A DNA stretch of 64,000 bases from Rhizobium hidalgonense (GTDB lineage: Bacteria; Pseudomonadota; Alphaproteobacteria; Rhizobiales; Rhizobiaceae): assembly GCF_002914525.1 (NCBI RefSeq), contig NZ_LODW01000057.1, positions 23,267-87,266 of the forward strand, read 5' to 3'. The notes under the pieces were generated by a model. That model ran no database searches. It had not been told where the DNA came from and was given only the letters and a program-made list of their open reading frames with translations. Position 1 is the stretch's first letter; every line of letters begins with the position of its first letter. Made by a program: the position numbers and the translations under genes. Positions 7,274 to 16,947 of this stretch are shown one piece after another.

Positions 7274-9085
7274 TCAGGCCGCCGGACCGGTTGCGCTGAT
7301 ATAGTTGCGCCAGCCGCCGAACTCGGTGATCTCTCGTCCACCGGCGACGGCATGACCCTCGCAGAGAAATCCCGTCAGGCAACTTCCATCGCTAAGGGTG
7401 ATCTTGCCGACACCAAGCGGAGCCGGAATATTCTGCACGAAACGGGCGAATGCGGTCGGCGGCAGGGCCCAGACTTCGATTTCGATGCCATTGCCCGTAA
7501 AGCTTGGATCACGGACCAGCCCCGGCTTGGGCGGGATCGTGCCATGCAGGGCAAAGAGCCGGTAGCTGCCATCCGTCCGTCCTGTTTTCAACCTGTATCC
7601 GCCCGCTCGCGTCAGCTCATGGTTCAGCGGCATATCCGTCAAATGCGCGCCGACGACCACAATCGGAACGAAGTCATCGGCTGGAGCCACCACCCGACCT
7701 GCCTCCGGCAAGGCGGCCTCGCGGTCCTTCCCCATGCCGGCCCTCGCCGCCCGGTGCATGGCGTCGGCGAAGGGGGCAAGCGCGTCATCGGTGAAAGCCG
7801 GGCCAACCAGGGTGACGCCGGCCGGGAGGTGACCGTTGGCGTCGAAGCCGGCTGGAACGGCGATCGCGGCGCAATCAAGCAGATTGGCGAAGTTGGTATA
7901 CCGGCCGAATTGGCCGTTCTTCACGATTGGATCCGCCATCATTTCTTCGACCGTACAGGTGGTCGGTGAGGTCGGCAGCATCAGGATATCGGCTTTTTCC
8001 CATTCCTTCCCGGTCTTTTGGCGCAGCGCTTCGAGCTTGTATCGGCCTTCGAAAGCGGCGACCGCGTCATAGGCTTTCGCGCCCTCGATGATGGTGCGAA
8101 CCGTCGGGTCGAAGTCGGCCGCATTGGTGGCAAGAAAATCCTTGACCGCCGCCAGCCGTTCGGCGACCCAGGGGCCGTTGTAGAGCAGCTCTGCTGCCTG
8201 CCGGAACGGCGCGTAGTCGAAGGCAACGATCGTGGCGCCGAGTGCGCGCGCTCTATCGATTGCGGCATCATAGAGAGCCTCGACGTCGCTGTTGCCGAAG
8301 AATTCCCGTTCTGCTCCGTCGAGCACACCGACCCGCAAGCCGGCGGCTGGCAGGCTGGATGGAACGGCCTTGCGCGAGAACGGATCGGCGGCATCGTAGC
8401 CCTCCATCACCTTGCGGATCGCAACGCCGTCGCCGACCGTTGCAGCAAAGACGGTGACGACATCGACGCTGCGGCAGGCAGGCACGACGCCGACATTCGG
8501 TACCAGTCCCGGCGTCGGCTTGATGCCGACGAGATTGTTGAAGGCTGCCGGTACGCGTCCTGACCCGGCCGTGTCGGTGCCGAGCGCAAAACTTGCCAGG
8601 CCCGAGGCGACGGCAACCGCCGAGCCGGAGCTCGAGCCGCCCGACACATAGTTCCTGTCGAAGACCGAGCGCGGCGCACCGTGAGGCGAGCGCGTGCCGT
8701 TGAGGCCGGTGGCAAACTGATCGAGGTTGGTCTTGCCGATCACGATCGCGCCCGCAGCCCGTAGCCTGGCAATGACGGTTGCGTCGCTTTCGGGATCATA
8801 GGCGAAAGCGGGGCACGCGGCCGTCGTCGGCAGCCCCTCCACGTCGATATTGTCCTTGACCGCAAAGGGAACGCCCCAGAGCGGCAAGCTGTTCGGCTCG
8901 GGAGCCCGTTCCATCAGGGCGCGCGCTTCAGCTCGAAGCGCTTCGTCAGGCGTCGGCGTGATGAAGATTGCGGGATCCTCCGAGGCTGCGCGACGGACAA
9001 TGATGGTCTCGACAAGGTCGAGCGGGGTTTGGCCGGCTTCATAGGCTGCGCGAAGGCTGGTCAGATCGAGAATGGTCGGCAGCAT
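7274..9085 (-). CDS. atzF: Allophanate hydrolase
   Basis: This 603-residue amidase-signature enzyme splits allophanate to ammonia and CO2, the final step of guanidine (or urea amidolyase) nitrogen release. The triad is visible as Lys77 (AVKDNI), the cis-serine near 151 (GGSSSGSA) and nucleophile Ser175 (DTAGSGRVPA). The amidase domain covers ~1-430 and a C-terminal AtzF-type domain covers ~460-603 (for example VVVGAHLTDMPLNHEL), matching the usual ~600 residues. It starts 3 bp after the carboxylase stop and ends the guanidine operon. Confidence 0.95.
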   Translation of the reverse strand: MLPTILDLTSLRAAYEAGQTPLDLVETIIVRRAASEDPAIFITPTPDEALRAEARALMERAPEPNSLPLWGVPFAVKDNIDVEGLPTTAACPAFAYDPESDATVIARLRAAGAIVIGKTNLDQFATGLNGTRSPHGAPRSVFDRNYVSGGSSSGSAVAVASGLASFALGTDTAGSGRVPAAFNNLVGIKPTPGLVPNVGVVPACRSVDVVTVFAATVGDGVAIRKVMEGYDAADPFSRKAVPSSLPAAGLRVGVLDGAEREFFGNSDVEALYDAAIDRARALGATIVAFDYAPFRQAAELLYNGPWVAERLAAVKDFLATNAADFDPTVRTIIEGAKAYDAVAAFEGRYKLEALRQKTGKEWEKADILMLPTSPTTCTVEEMMADPIVKNGQFGRYTNFANLLDCAAIAVPAGFDANGHLPAGVTLVGPAFTDDALAPFADAMHRAARAGMGKDREAALPEAGRVVAPADDFVPIVVVGAHLTDMPLNHELTRAGGYRLKTGRTDGSYRLFALHGTIPPKPGLVRDPSFTGNGIEIEVWALPPTAFARFVQNIPAPLGVGKITLSDGSCLTGFLCEGHAVAGGREITEFGGWRNYISATGPAA

Positions 9086-9088
9086 GGT

Positions 9089-12000
9089 TCAGCATTCCTC
9101 CAGAACAACAATGATATCGCCCGCTTTGACATTGCGGCCGGGGCCGGCGCGCAGGTCGCGGACGCGGCCCGGCGCATGTGCGGTGACGTTGATTTCCATC
9201 TTCATGGATTCGATAATGGCAAGCGTGTCGCCGGCTGCAACCGGTGCGCCCGGCTCAACCAGCAGTTTCCAGATATTGCCGGGCACGGCACTGGCAACAC
9301 CGAAGCAGCCTTCCGGGATATCTCCAGCGGGGCTTTCGCCGGTGCCTTCGTCGGTGACGAAGCTGTCGAGCCCCGCCTCCTTCCAGCGCTGGCGTTCTGT
9401 CTCAAAGGCGGCCTGCTGACGTGCCTTGAAGGTCGCAATCGAGGCGGCATTTGCCTGCAATTCCAGCTCGTAGGCGGCGTAGGAGAATTCCGTCTCCTCG
9501 ATCCGGACGGGATAACCGCCATGCGGGAAGGCGCTGCGGGCTTCCGCCAATTCCTGATGGCTGACCGGGAAAAAGCGGATCTGATCGAAGAAATCGAGCA
9601 GCCACGGCTTGTCCTTGGCAAAAACCGTCGTCTGGCGCCAGGTATTCCATACCTGAATAGTGCGGCCGAAGAGCTGGTAGCCGCCGGGACCCTCCATGCC
9701 ATAGATGCACATATAGGCCCCACCGATGCCGACGGCATTCTCCGGCGTCCATGTGCGGGCCGGATTGTACTTCGTCGTCACCAGTCGATGGCGCGGATCG
9801 ATCGGCGTTGCGACCGGTGCGCCGAGATAGACGTCGCCGAGGCCGAGCACGAGGTAGCTCGCATCGAAGACGAGGTCGCGCACGGCCTGTTCGTCTGCCA
9901 GCCCGTTGATGCGGCGGATGAACTCGATGTTATCAGGGCACCAGGGCGCATTCGGCCGCACGAGCTCCTGATATTTGCGCATGGCAAGTTCCGCGTCCGG
10001 ATCGTTCCAGGAAAGCGGCAGATGCACGATGCGGCTCGGCACCGTCACGTCCAGGGCTGCCGGCAGGCTCGCCTCGATTTCGGCCAGCAGGCCGAGCAGG
10101 CGGTTGCGGGTCAGCGTCGTGCCATCATAATGGATCTGCAGCGAGCGGATGCCGGGTGTGAGATCGATGATACCGGGCAGACGGACCTGGGATACGGCCT
10201 GCATGAGCAGGTGCACCCTCAGCCGCAGGGCGATATCGAGCGTCATCGGCCCGTATTCGACCAGCAGATTGTCATCGCCCTGGCGGCGGTAGACGACAGA
10301 GACAGGCCCGTCGTCGCGTTTACCGACGATAGGCGAGCCTGCGTCCTGTTTCGCCCGATGCGCCGTTGGGCCGGCGACCGGATCTTCGGGCCGCTCAACG
10401 GGATGGAAGCGAATGCGATCACCCGGCTTGAACTGGCCCATCTTCCACTGCTCGTCGCGGGCGATGACCGCCGGGCAGACAAAACCGCCGAGGCTCGGCC
10501 CGTCGGGTCCGAGGATGATCGGCATGTCGCCGGTAAAATCGATCGCTCCGATCGCATAGGCATTGTCATGCAGGTTGGAGGGATGAAGACCGGCCTCGCC
10601 GCCATCGCTGCGCGCCCATTTAGGCGCCGGGCCGATCAGGCGAACGCCGGTGCGGGCGCTGTTGAAATGTACTTCGTAGTCCGTCGAAAACAGCGCCTCG
10701 ATATCGCCATCCTGGAAGAAATCAGGCGCCCCATGCGGACCGTAGACGACACCGACCTGCCATTCGCGCGTCAGTTCCGCAGGCTCGGTTGCCGGCTTCG
10801 CGGCATCGGCGGTCGCCTGACGGGCAAGATGCAGCACATGGCCGGTCTTCAGCGTACCGGTGGCATTGCCGCCGAATTGACCGAGCCCGAAGGTGGCGCG
10901 CGAACCGAGCACGACGGGGGCGGCAAAGCCGCCAGACACGGCGAGGTAAGCCCGCTGCCCCGGTCCCTCGATGCTGCCGATTGCGAGGATCTGTCCGGCG
11001 CGAATGGTCACGGCCTTGTCATGCGGCAGTTTCGTCCCGTCGATGCTCATCGCCATGCCGGCCCCGGCAAGCGCGACCACTATGTCGGTATGGAACTTCA
11101 GCACCGGGCCGGAGACCGTCAGCTCCAGGGCTGCGACCGTGTCGCCATTGCCGACGAGACGGTTGGCGTGACGAAAGGAACGCTCGTCCATCGGGCCGCT
11201 CGGCGGCACGCCGACATGCCAGAGACCAAGCCGGCCCGGCAGTTCCTGGATGCTCGATTGCGCGCCCGGCGCGATCACCTCGATGACGTCGGGCACGAAG
11301 GAAAAATCGCGCAGCGCGGTCGTCGCCACCTTGCCCCCCGCCAGAAGTTCGGAGCTGGCGATGGTCCTGAGATAGTCGAGATTGGTTTCGATGCCCGATA
11401 TCGATGTGTGAGCAAGAGCCGCCTTCAGTTTTTCGATTGCCGCCGGACGATCCTCGGCTGACACGATCACCTTGGCGAGCATCGGATCGTAGAAGGGTGT
11501 GACCTCGGTGCCGGTTTCGATCCAGCCGTCGATGCGTGCGTCCTCGGGGAATGCCACCTGCGTCAGCAGGCCGGCACTCGGGCGGAAATCGGCATGCGGC
11601 ATCTCGGCATAGACGCGCACTTCGATCGCGGCCCCTTTCGGCTGCAGAGCCTCCGTACCGGACAACACATCCTCGCCTGCGGCCTGGCGGATCATCCACT
11701 CGACCAGGTCGATCCCGAAGACGGCTTCGGTGATGGGATGTTCGACCTGCAGGCGGGTATTGACCTCGAGGAAATAGAATTCCTCGCGCAGGGGATCATA
11801 GATGAATTCGACGGTACCGGCAGATTGGTAGGAGACCGCAGCACCAAGATCGACAGCCGCCTTGTGCAGGCGGGCGCGGGTTGCGGCGGAAAGGCCGGGA
11901 GCGGGTGTCTCCTCGACCACCTTCTGGTTTCGCCGTTGCAGCGAGCAATCACGTTCGCCAAGCGCGATCACCCTGCCTTTGCCGTCACCGAAAAGTTGGA

Positions 12001-12628
12001 CTTCGACATGACGGGCTTCAGCGACAAAACGCTCGATATAGACGCGCGCATCGCCGAAGCTTGCCCGCGCGGTGCGCTGGACGCTGTCGAAGGACGCCTT
12101 CAGGCTTTCGGCATCGGCGCAGAGCTGCATGCCGATGCCGCCACCGCCGGCCGTACTTTTCAGCATGACGGGGTAGCCGATCGTCTCTGCCGCCGAAAGC
12201 GCTTCGTCGGCGCTCGACAGCAGGCCGGTGCCGGGCAGCAGCGGAACGCCGCTTGCCTTGGCGAGTTCGCGGGCCGTATGCTTCAGGCCGAAGGCCGAGA
12301 GGTGTTCGGGCCGCGGGCCGATGAAGGTGATGTCTTCGGCAGCGAGGCGTTCTGCAAAACCGATATTTTCCGACAGGAAGCCGTAGCCCGGATGGACTGC
12401 CTCGGCCCCTGTCGCCTTGCAGGCGGCAATGACCGCATCGACATTGAGGTAGCTTTCGGCGGCAGGCGCCGGCCCGAGGCGGATCGCCTCATCCGCCATC
12501 ATTGCGGGCTTGGCGAAGCGGTCGGCATCGGAATAGACGGCGACGGAGGCAATACCCATCCCTCGCAGCGTCTTGATAACCCGGATGGCGATTTCGCCCC
12601 GGTTGGCGATCAGGACTTTCTTAAACAT
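9089..12628 (-). CDS. Biotin-dependent guanidine carboxylase (annotated family: urea carboxylase)
   Basis: This 1179-residue multidomain enzyme has a biotin carboxylase domain (residues ~1-450; MFKKVLIANRGEIAIR, ATP-grasp STAGGGGIGM, catalytic EVNTRLQVEHP), an AHS2/KipA domain (~465-770), an AHS1/KipI domain (~820-1050) and a C-terminal biotinyl domain with biotin-lysine ~1143 (ESMKMEI). Urea-carboxylase-like proteins encoded with DUF1989 partners behind a guanidine-I riboswitch are known to carboxylate guanidine rather than urea, giving carboxyguanidine. The genomic context here matches this exactly. The ATG at 12628 follows a GAGGACTGAGC leader; an upstream frame extension has no support. 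Length is normal for the family. Confidence 0.93.
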   Translation of the reverse strand: MFKKVLIANRGEIAIRVIKTLRGMGIASVAVYSDADRFAKPAMMADEAIRLGPAPAAESYLNVDAVIAACKATGAEAVHPGYGFLSENIGFAERLAAEDITFIGPRPEHLSAFGLKHTARELAKASGVPLLPGTGLLSSADEALSAAETIGYPVMLKSTAGGGGIGMQLCADAESLKASFDSVQRTARASFGDARVYIERFVAEARHVEVQLFGDGKGRVIALGERDCSLQRRNQKVVEETPAPGLSAATRARLHKAAVDLGAAVSYQSAGTVEFIYDPLREEFYFLEVNTRLQVEHPITEAVFGIDLVEWMIRQAAGEDVLSGTEALQPKGAAIEVRVYAEMPHADFRPSAGLLTQVAFPEDARIDGWIETGTEVTPFYDPMLAKVIVSAEDRPAAIEKLKAALAHTSISGIETNLDYLRTIASSELLAGGKVATTALRDFSFVPDVIEVIAPGAQSSIQELPGRLGLWHVGVPPSGPMDERSFRHANRLVGNGDTVAALELTVSGPVLKFHTDIVVALAGAGMAMSIDGTKLPHDKAVTIRAGQILAIGSIEGPGQRAYLAVSGGFAAPVVLGSRATFGLGQFGGNATGTLKTGHVLHLARQATADAAKPATEPAELTREWQVGVVYGPHGAPDFFQDGDIEALFSTDYEVHFNSARTGVRLIGPAPKWARSDGGEAGLHPSNLHDNAYAIGAIDFTGDMPIILGPDGPSLGGFVCPAVIARDEQWKMGQFKPGDRIRFHPVERPEDPVAGPTAHRAKQDAGSPIVGKRDDGPVSVVYRRQGDDNLLVEYGPMTLDIALRLRVHLLMQAVSQVRLPGIIDLTPGIRSLQIHYDGTTLTRNRLLGLLAEIEASLPAALDVTVPSRIVHLPLSWNDPDAELAMRKYQELVRPNAPWCPDNIEFIRRINGLADEQAVRDLVFDASYLVLGLGDVYLGAPVATPIDPRHRLVTTKYNPARTWTPENAVGIGGAYMCIYGMEGPGGYQLFGRTIQVWNTWRQTTVFAKDKPWLLDFFDQIRFFPVSHQELAEARSAFPHGGYPVRIEETEFSYAAYELELQANAASIATFKARQQAAFETERQRWKEAGLDSFVTDEGTGESPAGDIPEGCFGVASAVPGNIWKLLVEPGAPVAAGDTLAIIESMKMEINVTAHAPGRVRDLRAGPGRNVKAGDIIVVLEEC

Positions 12629-12630
12629 GC

Positions 12631-13281
12631 TCAGTCCTCGCCGTCCCAGATCAGCACCCGGATCGGCGTCGGATCGAAGCCGTTGCAGGGGTTGTTGATC
12701 TGCGGGCAGTTGGAGATGACGCAAAGCACGTCGATTTCCGCGACGAGTTCCACATAGTCGCCCGGCGCCGAAATGCCGTCGACGATCGTCATTTCGCCAT
12801 TCGGCCTGATCGGCACGTTCATGAAGAAATTGATGTTGGGCACGATGTCGCGCTTGCCCATTCCGTGTTTGCTGACCTCGAGGACAAAGTTATCACGGCA
12901 TGCATGCAGGTATTTCGTCCCATGGCCGAAGCGCACCGTGTTGCTTTCGCAGGAGCAGGCGCCGGCGGACGTGTCATGGCGGCCGCAGCTATCAGCCGTC
13001 ATGGTCAGCATGACATTGCCTTCATTCGACATGATCTTCGTGCCGATGCCGATATAGGCGGCACCCTGCATGCGCATCGTATCCTGATTGGAATAGCGCT
13101 CGGAAAAATCATCGGCACGGTAAAACAGCGTATCGATCGCCTGCTGGCCAAGACTGTCTTCGATGCGGATCGTCTGGCCCTTGCGCACGAGGCCGGACCA
13201 TGGGGCTTCGGCGGCGATGAAATGATCCTGCGCGGCATTCTGCAGGTTACGGACAGGGGAGGTCTGGATGAAATCGGACAT
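12631..13281 (-). CDS. Carboxyguanidine deiminase subunit (DUF1989, UAAP2-type)
   Basis: This 216-residue DUF1989 protein was formerly labelled urea carboxylase-associated protein 2. Conserved stretches are QAIDTLFY, SNEGNVMLTMTAD, the Cys/His-rich GRHDTSAGACSCES, and CPQINNPCNGFDPTPIRV at the end. With the adjacent paralogue it forms the heteromeric deiminase that converts carboxyguanidine to allophanate. It lies 10 bp downstream of its paralogue and 2 bp upstream of the carboxylase start region. Which of the two subunits is called CgdA or CgdB I cannot settle from sequence alone. Confidence 0.9.
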   Translation of the reverse strand: MSDFIQTSPVRNLQNAAQDHFIAAEAPWSGLVRKGQTIRIEDSLGQQAIDTLFYRADDFSERYSNQDTMRMQGAAYIGIGTKIMSNEGNVMLTMTADSCGRHDTSAGACSCESNTVRFGHGTKYLHACRDNFVLEVSKHGMGKRDIVPNINFFMNVPIRPNGEMTIVDGISAPGDYVELVAEIDVLCVISNCPQINNPCNGFDPTPIRVLIWDGED

Positions 13282-13291
13282 CGTCGTCTCC

Positions 13292-14113
13292 TCAGGCCTG
13301 CATCAGGGCGTTGTTTTCGAAACCGCGCGCGGCTTCGGCAGTCGCCGTGCGGCAGAGGTCGTCAGCAGCAGAGACGGTTGCCCGGTAGCGGGTGATGACG
13401 ACAGGCTTCGGTTGGTAGGTCGGATCCGGATTGAGCGGATGCGGGCAGGTGGAAAAGCCGACCAGCATGTCCATCTCGGCCCGCAGTTCGACATAGTCGC
13501 CGCTGTTGGAACGTTTGCCCTGCCAGCCAAACCCTCCGCCCTCGGCCAGGCGGACGGGCGCGAACAGGTTGAGGATGCCGGGAATATCGCGCCTGTCGAG
13601 GCCGAGCTTGACGGCGACGAGGATCAGGTTGTCGCGGGTATTGCGTGTCTTCTCGCCCGGATATTTCGCGGCGTTCGAGGCAGCCGTCGAGCCGCCCATC
13701 AGGCAGTCATGGGCGCCGGAACTGTCTTCGATCATCGAGAACATGACGCGGCCCATATCGGAGAAGATCACGCGTCCTTTACTGAGCGCCGTCGTCCACT
13801 GGACTTTGGCGGTATCAACGAGATTGATCCGCTCGCTCGTATCCTCGGCATTCCAGGCAACGAGCGCCACGGTCGAATTGCTCTCGCCCTGATCGATGCG
13901 GATCGCCTCGCCGCACGCGAGTTTCGTCGACCAGTACCAGCCGCCGGCAATGGTCTCCTGGTGGATGACGGCAGCGGCATCGATGGCCGGTGCCGGCAGC
14001 GGGCTTGGGCAGGGAAGCGCCTTGGGCGCGAATTCCAGACCCTTCTTCTGGTGCTCCTCGTAGCGCGCACGATTGGCGGCGATCTCTTCCGGCGAGCGTC
14101 TCACATGCATCAT
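13292..14113 (-). CDS. Carboxyguanidine deiminase subunit (DUF1989, UAAP1-type)
   Basis: This 273-residue paralogue of the downstream gene is longer at the N-terminus (RYEEHQKKGLEFAP, residues ~16-29). It shares DUF1989 blocks such as MEDSSGAHD-like IEDSSGAHDCLMGG, RNTRDNLIL and CPHPLNPDPTYQPKPV. It pairs with the 12631-13281 product in the deiminase that follows guanidine carboxylation. The start ATG at 14113 overlaps the ATPase stop (ATGATG; a second ATG is 3 bp later), so translation is coupled to the transporter genes. Confidence 0.9.
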   Translation of the reverse strand: MMHVRRSPEEIAANRARYEEHQKKGLEFAPKALPCPSPLPAPAIDAAAVIHQETIAGGWYWSTKLACGEAIRIDQGESNSTVALVAWNAEDTSERINLVDTAKVQWTTALSKGRVIFSDMGRVMFSMIEDSSGAHDCLMGGSTAASNAAKYPGEKTRNTRDNLILVAVKLGLDRRDIPGILNLFAPVRLAEGGGFGWQGKRSNSGDYVELRAEMDMLVGFSTCPHPLNPDPTYQPKPVVITRYRATVSAADDLCRTATAEAARGFENNALMQA

Positions 14114-14934
14114 AGCGTCTCTCCTGATGATGCCAGGTCGTCCCGGCTGTGCCCCAGGGAAGAGACCGGGCCGTCCCGGTCAGGGCTGAAAATCGATGGC
14201 TCGCCGGCAAGGCGTGGCGGCCAGATGGCAATATCCTTGGTGATGGTGGCGCCGTAGCGCTCCTTCTCTTCAGGCCGGTCGCGGCGGCGTTCGAAAGCGA
14301 CGACGCGGCTGGCCAGCGTGAAAGCCTCGCGCATGTCATGGGTGACCATGACGACGGTCATCTGCGTTTCATGCCAGAGCCGCTTCATCAGCGTGTGGAT
14401 TTCGGCGCGGATGCCCGGATCGAGCGCTCCGAAGGGTTCATCGAGCAACAGCACCTTCGGCTTCATGATGAGCGCCTGGGCAAGCGCCAGGCGCTGCTGC
14501 ATGCCGCCGGAAAGCTGGGCCGGATATTTGCCCTCCGAACCAGCGAGCCCGACCTCGGCAATCAGCCTGCGCGCGTCTTCGATCGCGTTGCGACGTTCGG
14601 CGCCGAAGAGTTTGGCCTTGTAGCGCGCGGCGGAAAATTCCTTGCCGAGCAGAACGTTGCCGAGCACCGTCAGGTGGGGAAAGACGGAATAGCGCTGGAA
14701 GACGACGCCGCGATCCGGTCCCGGCTCCGACGGCAGCGGCTCGCCGTCGAGCAAAATCTTGCCCTTCGTCGGTTGTTCCTGGCCGAGCAGCATGCGCAGG
14801 AAGGTGGTCTTGCCGCAGCCGGAGGGGCCGACAAGCGCGACGAAGGCACGCGAAGCGACGGTCAGTGACACATCCTCGAGGACGATTTGGTCGCCATATT
14901 CCTTCCGGACCCTTTCGATCTTCAACTCGCTCAT
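14110..14934 (-). CDS. ABC transporter ATP-binding protein (guanidine operon)
   Basis: This 274-residue SsuB/TauB-type ATPase has Walker A GPSGCGKTTFL, signature LSGGMQQRLALAQAL and Walker B LLLDEPFGALDPG, with VTHDMREAFTLASRV as the H-loop. The chosen start (MSELKIERV, 14934) gives an ATGA overlap with the permease stop; a longer upstream frame would add an unlikely basic leader. A C-terminal tail of ~50 residues rich in charged residues (FERRRDRPEEKERYG) is typical of this operon's transporter ATPases. It powers uptake of the operon substrate, presumably guanidine. Confidence 0.92.
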   Translation of the reverse strand: MSELKIERVRKEYGDQIVLEDVSLTVASRAFVALVGPSGCGKTTFLRMLLGQEQPTKGKILLDGEPLPSEPGPDRGVVFQRYSVFPHLTVLGNVLLGKEFSAARYKAKLFGAERRNAIEDARRLIAEVGLAGSEGKYPAQLSGGMQQRLALAQALIMKPKVLLLDEPFGALDPGIRAEIHTLMKRLWHETQMTVVMVTHDMREAFTLASRVVAFERRRDRPEEKERYGATITKDIAIWPPRLAGEPSIFSPDRDGPVSSLGHSRDDLASSGETL

Positions 14935-15749
14935 GCCTGCTTCTCCAGTTCTGACCAGGGGAAGACGGCGATGCGCAATCGATCGAGCAGAGCGTTCATG
15001 ACAACGGCAAGCAGGGTAATCCAGACGACATAGGGAAAAATAATGTCCATCGAGAGATAGCGGCGGACGAGGAAGATGCGGTAGCCGAGCCCGGAATCCG
15101 ACGAGATCGCCTCGGCCGCGATCAGGAACAGCCAGGCAGGACCGAGCTGCAGTCTGAGGCAAGTGATCAGCCGCGGTAGGATCTGCGGCAGCACGACACG
15201 CAGACCGATCTGCCAGGAGGAGCCCCCGAGCGTCTCGGCCTTGACGATCTGTTCGCGGGGCAATTCCAGCGCCTTCAGCGCCAGATCGCGGATCATCGTC
15301 GGCGCGACGCCGATGACCATGAGGGCGATCTTCGACGTTTCTCCGAGGCCCATCACGATGAACAGGATCGGCAGCAGCGCCAGCGGTGGCACCATGGAGA
15401 TGACGGCGACGAAGGGCGAAAGCAGTGCTCTGAGATAGGGCAGCATGCCGATCAGCATGCCCAAAGCGAGCGCGATGGCCGTCGAGATGCCGAGGCCGGC
15501 AAGCAGGCGGACCAGGCTCGCGCCCGTGTCCGACCAGAGCAGAAACTCGCCGGTGCGCGGGTCGGCGACGAAGGCCAGACGGTTGATCGCATCGGCAAAG
15601 CCGGCAAGGCTCGGCAGAAGCTTGTCATTGGCGTTTTCTGCCAGTCGCGCGGCCGAGCCGAAGGCATAAGCAAGGGCGAGAAGCACGAAGGGCAGCATCG
15701 TCAAGGCGAATTGCGCGCCCCGGCTCGGCCTCGTATTGATCCAACGCAT
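14931..15749 (-). CDS. ABC transporter permease (guanidine operon)
   Basis: This 272-residue inner-membrane permease of the SsuC/TauC branch has a first membrane span LTMLPFVLLALAYAFG (~17-32) and an EAA-like loop LGGSSWQIGLRVVLPQILPR. It couples to the ATPase gene by an ATGA overlap and lies 56 bp downstream of the binding-protein gene. Transporters of this arrangement accompany guanidine carboxylase operons under ykkC riboswitches. Confidence 0.9.
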   Translation of the reverse strand: MRWINTRPSRGAQFALTMLPFVLLALAYAFGSAARLAENANDKLLPSLAGFADAINRLAFVADPRTGEFLLWSDTGASLVRLLAGLGISTAIALALGMLIGMLPYLRALLSPFVAVISMVPPLALLPILFIVMGLGETSKIALMVIGVAPTMIRDLALKALELPREQIVKAETLGGSSWQIGLRVVLPQILPRLITCLRLQLGPAWLFLIAAEAISSDSGLGYRIFLVRRYLSMDIIFPYVVWITLLAVVMNALLDRLRIAVFPWSELEKQA

Positions 15750-15805
15750 GGGAATGCTCCGCTGATGAAGGGGAGGGGCGCGGTCAAGCCGCGCCTCCGT
15801 CGTGA

Positions 15806-16879
15806 TCAGAGCGAACCGTCGGCGGCGGCCTTCATATAGGTCTCGGTGAAGCGCAGCTTCACATTGCCGGTATCGCCCAGCACCTTGCCATCAGGCATTT
15901 CGATGCCGATGACGTCAGCCGACGGCGCGCCGTTGCCGAGCAAGCCTTTCTCGAAGAGGAAGTTGCGCACCAAATCCATGGTCTTCGGCAGATTCGGCGA
16001 AGAGGTGAAGGCAACGGCATCAGCCGGCTTGTCAAAGAGCTTGGTGGCGGCAAGCTGGGCTTCGAAGCCGGCAAGATCGGTGCCCGAAGCCGAACCCATG
16101 GCCTCACGGGCTGCCTTGCCCTCGGTGGTGTCTGCCCGCAGCAGGGCGGCCGTCTCATACCAGATGCCGGCGAGCGCCTTGCCGAAGTTCGGGTTGTCCT
16201 TCAGCACGCCGCTATTGGCGACCATCAGATCGATGATTTCGCCCGGCACTTGCGAGCTGTCGAAAACCTTCTTGGCCGAGGGATCTTCGAGAATGGTGGA
16301 AACCAGCGGGTTCCAGGTGACGAGGGCGGTGACGTCAGGCGTCTTGTAGGCTGCGACCATGTCGGCATCAGATGTATTGACCACCTTCACGTCGCGTTCC
16401 GTCAACTTGATGCTTTCGAGCGCACGGGCAAGCAGATAGTGCGAGACCGAGAATTCGACGAGATTGACGTTCTGACCCTTGATGTCGGAAAGGCCCGCCT
16501 TGTCCTTCAGGATGACGGCGTCATTGCCGTTCGAGAAGTCGCCGACGATCACGGCTGTTGTATCGACGCCGCCGGCGGCCGGGATCGACAGCCCGTCCAT
16601 ATTGGTCAGCGTCACGGCGTCGAAGGCGCCGGCCGTGTATTGGTTCATCGACTCCACATAGTCGTTGAACTGCGTGACATCGATCTTAATGCCGTATTTG
16701 TCAGCCCATTTCTTGACGATGCCGTGATCGGCCGCATAACCCCAGGGCATCCAGCCGACATAGATGGACCAGGCCACCTTGAATTCGGTCTTCTGTTCCG
16801 CCTCTGCGACGGAAGCCAGCCCAAGTATCAGCGATACCGCCAGCGCCGTGGTGGAAACAATCTTCGAAAAAGTCTGCAT
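15806..16879 (-). CDS. ABC transporter substrate-binding protein (guanidine operon)
   Basis: This 357-residue periplasmic protein has a signal peptide ending near VAEAEQ (hydrophobic TALAVSLILGLASVA, residues ~8-22). The body begins FKVAWSIYVGWMPWGYAADHG, shown here as AWSIYVGWMPWGYA, which is characteristic of the binding protein of urea-carboxylase-type transporters. The ATG at 16879 follows AGAAGGGG by 7 bases; a TTG 27 bp upstream is possible but lies in the terminator leader. It is the first gene after the riboswitch. Ligand (guanidine) is inferred from the operon. Confidence 0.92.
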   Translation of the reverse strand: MQTFSKIVSTTALAVSLILGLASVAEAEQKTEFKVAWSIYVGWMPWGYAADHGIVKKWADKYGIKIDVTQFNDYVESMNQYTAGAFDAVTLTNMDGLSIPAAGGVDTTAVIVGDFSNGNDAVILKDKAGLSDIKGQNVNLVEFSVSHYLLARALESIKLTERDVKVVNTSDADMVAAYKTPDVTALVTWNPLVSTILEDPSAKKVFDSSQVPGEIIDLMVANSGVLKDNPNFGKALAGIWYETAALLRADTTEGKAAREAMGSASGTDLAGFEAQLAATKLFDKPADAVAFTSSPNLPKTMDLVRNFLFEKGLLGNGAPSADVIGIEMPDGKVLGDTGNVKLRFTETYMKAAADGSL

Positions 16880-16904
16880 TGAAATTCCCCTTCTGCTTTT
16901 CTTC

Positions 16905-16943
16905 AAAAGGGATCGGCAAAGACCATCGTGCCACCAATCCCTT
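16905..16943 (-). terminator. Intrinsic terminator of the guanidine riboswitch
   Basis: On the minus strand a GGGAT..GGTGGCA arm (16943-16929) pairs with TGCC.ATCCC (16918-16909) across a 10-base loop, followed directly by TTTT (16908-16905). It lies between the riboswitch aptamer and the first gene, as expected of a transcription-attenuation expression platform that guanidine would relieve. Confidence 0.75.
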
Positions 16944-16947
16944 GGCT

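Noticed and set aside
9029..11461. Long open frame antisense to the carboxylase gene
   Set aside because: Same GC effect. The sense-strand protein has a full set of catalytic motifs and the antisense product is unlike any family I know.
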